64,000 nucleotides of DNA from Bacillus sp. AFS006103. Its GTDB lineage: Bacteria > Bacillota > Bacilli > Bacillales > Cytobacillaceae. Location of the stretch: NCBI GenBank assembly GCA_002559145.1, contig NTXX01000012.1, forward strand, positions 111,477-175,476, written 5' to 3'. The translations under genes and the position numbers were made by a program. Positions 56,857 to 64,000 of this stretch are shown one piece after another. The number at the start of each line of letters is the position of its first letter. Positions within the stretch are counted from its first letter, which is position 1. The notes under the pieces were generated by a model. The model saw only the letters and a list, made by a program, of their open reading frames with translations. It searched no databases and was not told where the DNA came from.

Positions 56857-56944
56857 GTTTGGATCACTCGCTTTCATACTTTTATGCATTCTTCTTTTTG
56901 TTGCCGTATTATAATACACATTTTCAAAATTTTATTTTATTAAA

Positions 56945-56976
56945 AAATAGCCGCTAACACGCGAGTGATAACGGCA
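56945..56976 (-). terminator. Probable terminator after ispA
   Basis: Minus strand GCCGtTAtCAC / GTGtTAgCGGC stem followed by TATTTTTTAAT, in the ispA-dxs gap. Confidence 0.65.
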
Positions 56977-57042
56977 TTGACAACATTTTCTACAATGAAA
57001 ACAATTATAACACACTTATTTCAATGCCTCAAACACCATTTT

Positions 57043-57936
57043 CTAATGATCTCTTGAAGCGATTAATTCCGTTATTTCCATAAGTAGACCCGTATTCAAG
57101 CCTGTCATACCCAGGTATTCCTTCGATAGGTTTATTTGTTTATTTAATGCTTCAATAGCTCCGTCTAACGATAACAACTGTGGATAGGTACTTTTATCAT
57201 TTGTGGTATCACTGCCAACAGGTTTCCCGATTAATTGTTGATTCCCTACCAAATCAAGAATGTCATCCTGGATTTGAAATGCGAGACCTAGATGATGGGC
57301 AAAGGAAGAAAGACTTTTTAATTGTTCCCGATTTGCATTTGCTAGCAATGCTCCTGCAAGAACACTAAATCCGAGCAACTTACCCGTTTTATGTATGTGG
57401 ATATACTCTAGCTCATCAAGGGTTAAGGATTTCCCCTCCCCTAGCATATCTGCCACTTGGCCGCCAACCATTCCTTCTGTCCCTGCAGCCTTTGCTAGCT
57501 CCATCACTAATTTTAGTTTTGTTTCCGCAGAAGCAAATTCAGAAGGGATATTTCCAATTACCTCAAAGCTATAAGTTAATAAACCATCACCTGCTAATAT
57601 CGCAATAGCATCACCAAAGACTTTATGATTGGTTGGTTTTCCTCTCCGCAGGTCATCATTATCCATGCTTGGTAAATCATCATGGATTAGGGAATACGTA
57701 TGAATCATCTCAATCGCTGAAGCAGCTAGCAGCCCCTTTTTAGGTTCAGCCCCAAATGCATCTAGAGTAGCGAATAGTAAAAGAGGACGAATTCGTTTGC
57801 CGCCTGCTTCAAGTGAATAAACCATGGATTCCTTAATGATAGGAGGGGCATTAAGCTTATTAACCAGAGTTCGAAGCTCCGAATCAAGCAGAAGTTTATA
57901 TTCTTGTGCAAATGCATCTAGTAACTCGGTTCCCAA
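57043..57936 (-). CDS. ispA: Farnesyl diphosphate synthase
   Basis: Condenses IPP with DMAPP and GPP. The 297-aa all-helical prenyltransferase has the first Asp-rich motif HDDLPSMDNDDLRRGKPT (about 85-102) and the second in FQIQDDILDLVG (about 222-233), with conserved GGKRIRPLL and GQVADM. It is 3 bp from xseB and feeds undecaprenyl and other isoprenoids together with dxs. B. subtilis yqiD. Confidence 0.95.
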   Translation of the reverse strand: MGTELLDAFAQEYKLLLDSELRTLVNKLNAPPIIKESMVYSLEAGGKRIRPLLLFATLDAFGAEPKKGLLAASAIEMIHTYSLIHDDLPSMDNDDLRRGKPTNHKVFGDAIAILAGDGLLTYSFEVIGNIPSEFASAETKLKLVMELAKAAGTEGMVGGQVADMLGEGKSLTLDELEYIHIHKTGKLLGFSVLAGALLANANREQLKSLSSFAHHLGLAFQIQDDILDLVGNQQLIGKPVGSDTTNDKSTYPQLLSLDGAIEALNKQINLSKEYLGMTGLNTGLLMEITELIASRDH

Positions 57937-57939
57937 GTC

Positions 57940-58173
57940 TTATTCCTCCTCATCAATCGTAAAACTCTCCGTTCGCCCGTCCTCATGTATTATTTGAGTT
58001 AATTGTTCCTCTACACTTTTTAATTTATCATGGCAAAGTTTAGATAATTCCATACCTTCTTTATAGAAGATAATTGCTTCTTCTAAAGGTACATCCCCTT
58101 CTTCGAGCTTATCTACGATTTGCTCTAATTTTGTCATAGCATCTTCAAAGGAAATTTTATTTTCATTCGTCAC
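57940..58173 (-). CDS. xseB: Exodeoxyribonuclease VII small subunit
   Basis: A 77-aa helical protein, [29 protein letters not shown], the canonical XseB pattern. The start is GTG at 58173 with GGAGAG upstream. The GTG lies inside the xseA 3' end (11-bp overlap, GTGACGAATGA), so translation is coupled. An in-frame ATG at 58221 would add 16 residues deep inside xseA and is rejected. Confidence 0.93.
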   Translation of the reverse strand: MTNENKISFEDAMTKLEQIVDKLEEGDVPLEEAIIFYKEGMELSKLCHDKLKSVEEQLTQIIHEDGRTESFTIDEEE

Positions 58174-59521
58174 GTTCTTCGCTCTCCTTAATATTCTCAA
58201 CTTTACAGAAAAGACTTCCATCTGTTAATTGTATCTGGATTTGCTCATTCATATTAACTTGATTTATGCTCTTAATCAGCCGGTTTTCTTCCGAATATGC
58301 CAGACTATATCCGCGCTCCATAATTTTCAATGGGCTTAATGCCCCTAGAGTCGAAAGAATCCGGTCAAAATCGGTTTGTTTTTTCGAAAGAACTTGTTGC
58401 ATCGCCCGTTTTATCTCTTTATTGGTTAGATCTAAACGTTTTTGAGCTTCAAGTAATAGTTCACTTGGATGATTTCTTTGCAAGCGTTTAGATAGGATTT
58501 CGTGTTGACCTTTTTTTATTAGTGACAATCTAGACGCCCCGCGAACAAGCATTTCTGTTAATTTATCAACCTGCTCAAGCTTCTGTTCATAAAGTCGATG
58601 TGGATAGCGAAAGGCATATGATTTCTGAACTCGGATCAATCGTTCTTTTTCAAACTGGAATTTCCCCTTCATCGTGCGAAGAAGGCGAGATTGCCGCTGT
58701 AATACTCTATCGAATAACTCATCAATTTGTGGGACGGCCAGTTCTGCAGCAGCTGTCGGAGTTGGGGCTCGTAAATCCGCCACAAAATCTGCAATGGTAA
58801 AATCGGTTTCATGACCGACAGCGGATATGATGGGGATCTCTGAAGTAAATATGGCACGGGCAACGAGCTCTTCATTAAAGGCCCACAATTCCTCTATTGA
58901 CCCTCCACCTCGTCCGACAATAAGCACATCAATTTCATTCATGCGATTCGCTTTAGTAATAGCACTCGCAATCGAAGGTGCTGCTTTATCCCCTTGTACG
59001 AGGGCAGGGAGAACAAGAATATTTGCAATTGGATAACGTCTTTTAATTGTCGTGATAACGTCTCTAATCGCTGCTCCTGTTGGTGAGGTAATCACACCAA
59101 CTGTTCTGGGATATAAAGGGATTGTCTTCTTTGTTTCCTTCGCAAATAATCCCTCTAATTCAAGTCTTTGTTTTAGCTGTTCATAAGCTAAAAACAATTC
59201 ACCTATGCCATCCGGCCGCATTTCCTTAATATATATCTGATATTGACCACTTGGTTCATAGAGGGAAATTTCTCCGCGGACGATTACTTTCATGCCGTTT
59301 TCCGGAGTGAATTTCATTGTCCTTGATTGACTCGAAAACATAACTGCCAGAATACGGGCTTTTTCATCTTTTAAGGTAAAATACATATGACCGCTCGAAT
59401 GCTGCTTATAATTTGAAATTTCACCTCTTACATGAACATCCCGTAAATGTGGATCTGCATCAAATTTTCTTTTTATGTATTTAGTTAAAGCATTCACAGA
59501 TAAGTATCTTTTTTCTTGCAT
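58163..59521 (-). CDS. xseA: Exodeoxyribonuclease VII large subunit
   Basis: Catalytic subunit of ExoVII, which degrades single-stranded DNA. The 452-aa product has an N-terminal OB fold ([21 protein letters not shown]), then the catalytic domain with [30 protein letters not shown] (about 205-221) and [28 protein letters not shown] (about 235-262; key His, Asp), and a C-terminal coiled coil. Length is typical. Confidence 0.96.
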   Translation of the reverse strand: MQEKRYLSVNALTKYIKRKFDADPHLRDVHVRGEISNYKQHSSGHMYFTLKDEKARILAVMFSSQSRTMKFTPENGMKVIVRGEISLYEPSGQYQIYIKEMRPDGIGELFLAYEQLKQRLELEGLFAKETKKTIPLYPRTVGVITSPTGAAIRDVITTIKRRYPIANILVLPALVQGDKAAPSIASAITKANRMNEIDVLIVGRGGGSIEELWAFNEELVARAIFTSEIPIISAVGHETDFTIADFVADLRAPTPTAAAELAVPQIDELFDRVLQRQSRLLRTMKGKFQFEKERLIRVQKSYAFRYPHRLYEQKLEQVDKLTEMLVRGASRLSLIKKGQHEILSKRLQRNHPSELLLEAQKRLDLTNKEIKRAMQQVLSKKQTDFDRILSTLGALSPLKIMERGYSLAYSEENRLIKSINQVNMNEQIQIQLTDGSLFCKVENIKESEERDE

Positions 59522-59567
59522 AGGTAACTCCTTTTTTGACCAACCAAGTCAAATGAAAACTCTTTGA

Positions 59568-59618
59568 TTAGCGAAAAACTGTCCTTATCTAATAAAGTTG
59601 ATAAAAGATAAGGACAAT
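59568..59618 (-). terminator. Terminator after folD
   Basis: TGTCCTTATCT / AGATAAGGACA, an 11-bp perfect stem with a 15-base loop; minus-strand tail GTTTTTCGC. It separates folD from xseA. Confidence 0.8.
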
Positions 59619-59625
59619 ATCGTAG

Positions 59626-60483
59626 TTAATTGCGATTAAGGCTTTCTGCTGCTGATTTTAATGTATTGAACATTAGCATCGTAATGGTCATCGGTCCAAC
59701 TCCCTTTGGAACTGGAGTGATGTATCCGGCTTTTTCACTTACTTCAGCAAAAGCAACATCACCGCAAAGCTTTCCCGCTTCATTACGATTGATACCAACA
59801 TCAATAACAACTGCACCGTCTTTAACATGATCAGCCGTAATAAAGTTCGGAATCCCAACAGCTGCTATAAGGATATCCGCTTGATTTGTATGCCCCTTTA
59901 AGTCCTTTGTTTTAGAGTGGCAATAAGTTACTGTTGCATGTTGATTTAAAAATAATTGACCGACCGGCTTTCCGACAATATTACTTCTTCCAACCACGAC
60001 CACATGCTTCCCTGCAACTGAAATCCCTGTTTCTTCAAGTAGTACCATAATGCCGTATGGTGTACATGGTAAAAAGGCATTTTGCCCTGTCATCATCCTG
60101 CCGATATTAATCGGGTGAAATCCATCCACATCCTTAAAAGGAGAAATTGATTCAATTACCTTTGTTTCATCAATGTGTTTGGGGATTGGTAACTGAACTA
60201 AAATGCCATGGATTTGATTGTCCATGTTTAATTCTTCAATTTTTGATAATAATTCCTGTTCAGAAGTTTCCTCTGGCAATTCAATTAATACTGAATTCAT
60301 CCCAAGTTCCTTGCAGGCTTTTTCTTTATTGGTTACATACGTCCGAGAAGCATGGTTATTTCCAACAAGAATAACGGCTAGTCCGGGAGTTACTCCGAGC
60401 TTTTTAAGTTTGCTGACTTCTTCAGCAATTTCCATTCTTTTCTTTTCAGCAATTTCTTTTCCATTAATAATAGTAGCGGTCAT
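59626..60483 (-). CDS. folD: Methylene-THF dehydrogenase / methenyl-THF cyclohydrolase
   Basis: Bifunctional one-carbon enzyme of 285 aa: [17 protein letters not shown] (Tyr/Lys catalytic, about 50-60), [29 protein letters not shown] motif [16 protein letters not shown] and C-terminal [17 protein letters not shown] 60483 follows GGGAGAAG; the frame extends 13 codons upstream into the nusB end and is rejected. Confidence 0.96.
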   Translation of the reverse strand: MTATIINGKEIAEKKRMEIAEEVSKLKKLGVTPGLAVILVGNNHASRTYVTNKEKACKELGMNSVLIELPEETSEQELLSKIEELNMDNQIHGILVQLPIPKHIDETKVIESISPFKDVDGFHPINIGRMMTGQNAFLPCTPYGIMVLLEETGISVAGKHVVVVGRSNIVGKPVGQLFLNQHATVTYCHSKTKDLKGHTNQADILIAAVGIPNFITADHVKDGAVVIDVGINRNEAGKLCGDVAFAEVSEKAGYITPVPKGVGPMTITMLMFNTLKSAAESLNRN

Positions 60484-60522
60484 TTTCTCTTCTCCCTTTG
60501 TACTTAGCGAGGACCTAATCAA

Positions 60523-60921
60523 TTAATCGTTCAGAACCATTTGCTTTACCTTTGAAAGAACCCCATTAATAAACTTACTTGATTGGTCGTCACCGAATAT
60601 TTTTGCAATCTCAATGGCTTCATCCAAAACAACATTTTCTGGAACTTCATTCCGAAAAAACTTCATTTCATATGTAGCTATTCTTAATAAATTTCGATCA
60701 ACCGTTGCCAGCCGATCTATGGTCCATTTTTCGAGATTTTCACCTATTAACTTGTCTATTAAGGATTTTTGTTCGACTACTCCTAGAACAAGTCTAGATA
60801 GATACTCGTCACCCGCCTCTCCTTGTAACACATGTTCAATCGCTGCAGACGGCTCAGTGTTGCTGATATCGATTTGAAAAAGTGCCTGCAATGCCTTTTC
60901 CCTTGCTGTTCTTCTTTTCAT
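60523..60921 (-). CDS. nusB: Transcription antitermination factor NusB
   Basis: RNA-binding helical protein of 132 aa required for rRNA antitermination with NusE/S10: starts MKRRTAREKALQALFQID and has NLLRIATYEMKF and VPENVVLDEAIEIAKIFGDDQSSKFINGVLSKV (positions about 95-127; key FxNGVL). 39 bp from folD. Confidence 0.96.
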   Translation of the reverse strand: MKRRTAREKALQALFQIDISNTEPSAAIEHVLQGEAGDEYLSRLVLGVVEQKSLIDKLIGENLEKWTIDRLATVDRNLLRIATYEMKFFRNEVPENVVLDEAIEIAKIFGDDQSSKFINGVLSKVKQMVLND

Positions 60922-61107
60922 TATACCTTTAACTCCTTTAGAGAAATTGATTTATTTTTGTCTATTTTTCATACGGTGAAGCTTCTATAAGTAATAAATA
61001 TTCATATAGGATGCACATAAAAGATAATAGCATAACTAAAAACGATTAGCACTCTAAGGTTAATATTTTTCCAATATGTAAGCACTTTTATTTAAAACTT
61101 CTTTTTC

Positions 61108-61145
61108 GAAAAAGAAAAACCAAAGGATGTGCTCCTTTGGTTTCC
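61108..61145 (-). terminator. Terminator after yqhY
   Basis: AACCAAAGGA / TCCTTTGGTT 10-bp stem, minus-strand tail TTTTCTTTTTC, directly after the yqhY stop. Ends the accB-accC-yqhY unit. Confidence 0.85.
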
Positions 61146-61150
61146 AAATT

Positions 61151-61561
61151 TTAGACTTCTGACTCCACGATCTCCGGTTCATTTTTATGGTTTTCAAATT
61201 GAATTCCAACCACATGAATGTTTACTTCTTCGGCATCCAAAGCAGTCATATTTAGCAATGCTTGACGAATATTATCCTGTACTTTTCCAGCGACTGATGG
61301 AATAGAAATTCCAAACTTCATCATGCAATAAACATCTACTTTAATTCCCGACTCAGTTAGTTCAACTTTAACGCCTTTGCCGTGGTTTTTTTTCCCTAAG
61401 CGCTCAACCACACCAGTTGCAAAATTCCCACGCATCGCAGCTACTCCTTCTACCTCAGACGCAGCAATGCCAGCAATGACCTCAATGACTTCAGGAGCAA
61501 TTTCAACTTTTCCATGACCGTTACCGCCTTGTTCCATTTCCAAGACACTAAACTCACTCAT
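61151..61561 (-). CDS. yqhY: Asp23/Gls24 family protein YqhY
   Basis: A 136-aa Asp23-domain protein: EIAPEVIEVIAGIAASEVEGVAAMRG and SIPSVAGKVQDNIRQALLNM are the conserved halves. It lies 18 bp after accC. In B. subtilis YqhY is linked to control of acetyl-CoA carboxylase activity, and the shared operon supports this. No membrane segment. Confidence 0.92.
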   Translation of the reverse strand: MSEFSVLEMEQGGNGHGKVEIAPEVIEVIAGIAASEVEGVAAMRGNFATGVVERLGKKNHGKGVKVELTESGIKVDVYCMMKFGISIPSVAGKVQDNIRQALLNMTALDAEEVNIHVVGIQFENHKNEPEIVESEV

Positions 61562-61579
61562 TCAAAACACCTCCAGATA

Positions 61580-62935
61580 TTAATTAGACTTCATTACATC
61601 ATGCAATTCCAAGAACTTCGTATTAAATCCGCCCTCGACAAACTTTTCATGATCCAACAGTTTTAAATGGAACGGAATCGTTGTATGGATCCCTTCAACA
61701 ACGAATTCACTTAATGCACGTTTCATTCTTGAAATTGCCTCTTCCCTGGTTGCACCATATGCAATGACTTTCGCAATCATGGAATCGTAATAAGGTGGAA
61801 TCGTATACCCTGGATATGCTGCTGAATCGATACGTACACCAAATCCACCAGGAGGAAGGTACATGTTGATTTTCCCAGCAGAAGGGAGGAAATTCTTTTC
61901 TGGATTTTCAGCATTAATCCGACACTCGATTGCCCATCCAGTAAAAGTAACATCTTGTTGTTTTAACTTTAACTTCTCTCCGGAAGCCACTCGGATTTGT
62001 TCTTTAATAAGATCTATTCCAGTGACCATCTCAGTAACAGGATGTTCCACCTGAATCCTCGTGTTCATTTCCATAAAGTAAAACTTTCTATTGCGGTAGT
62101 CATATATAAATTCTACTGTTCCCGCACCTGAATAATCAACTGCTTTCGCAGCTTTTACTGCGGCATCTCCCATTTCTTCTCTTATTTCTCCATCTAATGC
62201 TGGTGAAGGAGATTCTTCAAGAAGTTTTTGCAACCTGCGCTGGATTGAGCAATCTCTTTCTCCTAAGTGAATGGTGTTTCCAAAGGAATCGGCAAGAACC
62301 TGAATTTCAACATGACGAAAATCTTCAATGTATTTTTCAATATAAACTCCAGGATTACCAAAAGCAGTCATCGCTTCTTGCTGGGTGATACTTATACCTT
62401 TAATTAATTCCTGCTCATTCTTGGCAACACGTATCCCTTTGCCGCCACCGCCTGCTGTTGCTTTTATTATCACTGGGTATTGGATCTTTTTCACAAGTTC
62501 AAATGCCTCATCAATATCATTAATAATACCGGTTGAACCTGGAACAATTGGGACGCCCGCTTTCCGCATCGTTTCCCTTGCGATATCCTTTGTACCCATT
62601 TTTGTAATGGCTTCTGGGCTTGGGCCAACAAATATTATGTTACATTCGCGACAAAGATCTGCGAAATCAGCATTTTCGGCTAAGAAACCATATCCTGGGT
62701 GAATCGCATCACAAGCTGTAAGCTTTGCGACACTAATCAAATTTGTAACGTTTAAATAACTGTCTTTTGATGGGGTAGGACCAATGCAATAGGCTTCATC
62801 TGCAAGTTGGACGTGCAATGCTTCACGGTCCGCTTCCGAGTAAACGGCAACTGTTTCAATCCCCATTTCCCGGCAGGCTCTAATAATTCTAACTGCAATT
62901 TCCCCTCTGTTTGCAATTAACAGTTTTTTGATCAT
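61580..62935 (-). CDS. accC: Acetyl-CoA carboxylase biotin carboxylase subunit
   Basis: ATP-dependent carboxylation of biotin on AccB. The 451-aa ATP-grasp protein has [20 protein letters not shown], the glycine-rich lid [16 protein letters not shown] (about 159-174), [13 protein letters not shown] (about 287-299; Arg292-type catalytic) and [15 protein letters not shown]. First committed step toward malonyl-CoA with AccB, AccA and AccD (elsewhere). It could also serve YqjD. Confidence 0.97.
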   Translation of the reverse strand: MIKKLLIANRGEIAVRIIRACREMGIETVAVYSEADREALHVQLADEAYCIGPTPSKDSYLNVTNLISVAKLTACDAIHPGYGFLAENADFADLCRECNIIFVGPSPEAITKMGTKDIARETMRKAGVPIVPGSTGIINDIDEAFELVKKIQYPVIIKATAGGGGKGIRVAKNEQELIKGISITQQEAMTAFGNPGVYIEKYIEDFRHVEIQVLADSFGNTIHLGERDCSIQRRLQKLLEESPSPALDGEIREEMGDAAVKAAKAVDYSGAGTVEFIYDYRNRKFYFMEMNTRIQVEHPVTEMVTGIDLIKEQIRVASGEKLKLKQQDVTFTGWAIECRINAENPEKNFLPSAGKINMYLPPGGFGVRIDSAAYPGYTIPPYYDSMIAKVIAYGATREEAISRMKRALSEFVVEGIHTTIPFHLKLLDHEKFVEGGFNTKFLELHDVMKSN

Positions 62936-62953
62936 GCTGTTATCGCTCCTAAC

Positions 62954-63463
62954 TTAAGGCTTTACTAAAAATAAAGGCTGCCCGTATTCTACTAATTGTC
63001 CACTTTTAGCAAGAACTTCAACAATTTCGCCGTTTATTTCCGCTTCAATCTCATTAAATAATTTCATTGCTTCGACAATACAAACAATTGAATCCTTTGT
63101 TACAGTCGAACCAACTTTAACATATGCGTCAGCGTCTGGAGTTGGTGAAGCATAGAATGTCCCAACCATCGGAGAAACAATTTTATGAAGATTTGTAGTG
63201 TCTGCTTGGTTAGCCGTTTCTGCTTCCTGAAGTTCCTGCTTTGATTCTTGAATGGTAACAGAAGGTGTCGCTGTCGCTAAAACCGGTTGTGGCGTTAATA
63301 CAGTTTCAACTTCTTGTGGAACTGAATTTATTTGTGAAACATATGTAGCAGCAACATTTTTTTTCATTTTGATTTTTGAACCTTCGTTTTCATATACAAA
63401 TTCATCAATACTTGACTGATCCACCAATTTTATCAATTCGCGAATTTCTTGTACTTTTAACAT
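62954..63463 (-). CDS. accB: Biotin carboxyl carrier protein of acetyl-CoA carboxylase
   Basis: A 169-aa protein with a helical N-terminus ([20 protein letters not shown]), an Ala/Pro/Thr/Gln-rich linker and a C-terminal biotinyl domain (about 92-169) with biotinylated Lys in [15 protein letters not shown] and the thumb [10 protein letters not shown]. Transcribed first in accB-accC-yqhY. Confidence 0.97.
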   Translation of the reverse strand: MLKVQEIRELIKLVDQSSIDEFVYENEGSKIKMKKNVAATYVSQINSVPQEVETVLTPQPVLATATPSVTIQESKQELQEAETANQADTTNLHKIVSPMVGTFYASPTPDADAYVKVGSTVTKDSIVCIVEAMKLFNEIEAEINGEIVEVLAKSGQLVEYGQPLFLVKP

Positions 63464-63582
63464 TGAGTTACACCCCTCGTACTACTAGATTATATTTTAT
63501 TTAACTGAGCATACTGTTTAGCTTCGGCACCTAATGACTTAATGAAACGGTGCTTTTGCTTTTCTTAAGACTAACTACTAAT

Positions 63583-63612
63583 ACTATACGATAATATCTA
63601 GTGAAAGTTCAA
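63583..63612 (-). promoter_or_regulatory. Sigma-A promoter of accB-accC-yqhY
   Basis: Minus strand TTGAAC (63607-63612), 18-bp spacer, TATAGT (63583-63588), about 120 bp upstream of accB. Confidence 0.6.
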
Positions 63613-63750
63613 TGATGGATATAATCACCATTTAAATTTTCGCCTTTCGTCTCTCACCTTTATCATAATATTTTTCTTAACAAAAGGGAATTTTTACAGT
63701 GAAAGCCGTTCAACATATTATTTTAACCTATTTCATAGCAAACAATCAAA

Positions 63751-63812
63751 AAAGGAAAGTCAGCGACTTTCCTTTCAGGCTGTCGAGAAACACTCGACAG
63801 CCTTTTATTTTA
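63751..63812. terminator. Double hairpin terminator region
   Basis: GGAAAGTC / GACTTTCC (about 63754-63775) and GGCTGTCGAG / CTCGACAGCC (about 63778-63803), each with T-runs outward. Located where the spoIIIA operon would be expected to end, further right; it can stop transcripts from either side. The rest of 63464-63880 shows only the acc promoter and no gene. Confidence 0.7.
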
Positions 63813-63885
63813 TGCTAATACTTTAATAATTCACCGCGTTAATCTGTTATAATATTATTAGTATAACCTTTGGGACTGGTCTGTT

Positions 63886-64000
63886 GATTGGCGCTCCAGG
63901 CACTTCGCTTTCCGCGGGCGTGCCGGGGAGCCTCCTCGGCGCTGAAGCGCCTGCGGGGTCTCCCCTGCCCCGTACTCCCGCAGGAGTCTTCGTGCCTTCC
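63886..64000. repeat. GC-rich interspersed repeat, cut by window edge
   Basis: About 115 bp of very GC-rich sequence against an AT-rich background. It starts GGCGCTCCAGGCACTTCGC and its end TCTTCGTGCCTTCC is an imperfect inverted copy of GGCACTTCGCTTTCC. Internal palindromes include GGGGAG...CTCCC and GCGCTGAAGCGC. This sequence type is familiar as a dispersed non-coding repeat in Bacillaceae genomes. No reading frame. Confidence 0.72.

Noticed and set aside
1..64000. Undescribed defence, mobile or biosynthetic system
   Set aside because: Nearly every gene has a recognisable family and most match the B. subtilis gene order. I saw no integrase, transposase, toxin-antitoxin pair, restriction genes, CRISPR or biosynthetic cluster; xerD is the housekeeping recombinase.

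Overview
The window is a stretch of ordinary chromosome from a low-GC, endospore-forming Firmicute of the Bacillaceae. It carries spoIIM, spoIVB, spo0A and mciZ, and its gene order follows the Bacillus subtilis drm/xerD to accB segment almost gene for gene. Extra genes (scoAB, mutAB-meaB, a GT2 glycosyltransferase, a 7TM histidine kinase) and the absence of gndA and several yqj genes point to a relative outside the B. subtilis group, perhaps Neobacillus-like. The genus is a guess from gene content.

Layout, left to right (most genes on the minus strand): pupG (partial)-drm nucleoside catabolism behind a cre-like site; xerD-yqzK; fur with PerR-like boxes; spoIIM with a sigma-E promoter; a GC-rich interspersed repeat; the yqxK (endonuclease Q)-nudF pair; the tiny FtsZ inhibitor gene mciZ; yqkF, yqkE, scoAB, a 46-codon small gene, yqkD and yqkB; an SOS locus (yolD-like gene, polYB and divergent yqzH) with two LexA boxes; a 7TM histidine kinase preceded by an internally deleted ketosynthase remnant; yqjQ, yqjP; a T-box-controlled proI; a GT2 glycosyltransferase; a three-unit palindromic repeat array; rnz, zwf, polYA and an M20 peptidase.

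From 25 to 48 kb the theme is branched-chain amino acid and short acyl-CoA catabolism. It holds an acyl-CoA carboxylase beta subunit and methylmalonyl-CoA epimerase, the artPQM amino acid importer, bacilliredoxin, the B12-dependent mutase mutA-mutB with its chaperone meaB, and the full ptb-bcd-buk-lpdV-bkdAA-bkdAB-bkdB operon. The operon has a near-perfect sigma-54 promoter and its activator bkdR lies just upstream. Together these can take Leu/Ile/Val through 2-oxo acids to branched acyl-CoA, and propionyl-CoA through methylmalonyl-CoA to succinyl-CoA. ScoAB could handle acetoacetate.

From 48 kb to the end comes the conserved yqzF, glpQ-like, yycC, spo0A, spoIVB, recN, argR, tlyA, dxs, ispA, xseB, xseA, folD, nusB, yqhY, accC, accB segment (sporulation control, DNA repair, isoprenoid, folate and fatty acid precursor synthesis). 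The window closes inside a second GC-rich repeat.

I found no phage, IS element, CRISPR array, defence island or obvious novel multi-gene system. The most noteworthy items are small genes that annotation often misses (mciZ, Prli42-like, yycC, a 46-aa ORF), the ketosynthase remnant abutting the sensor kinase, the repeat elements, and several regulatory sites readable directly from the sequence.
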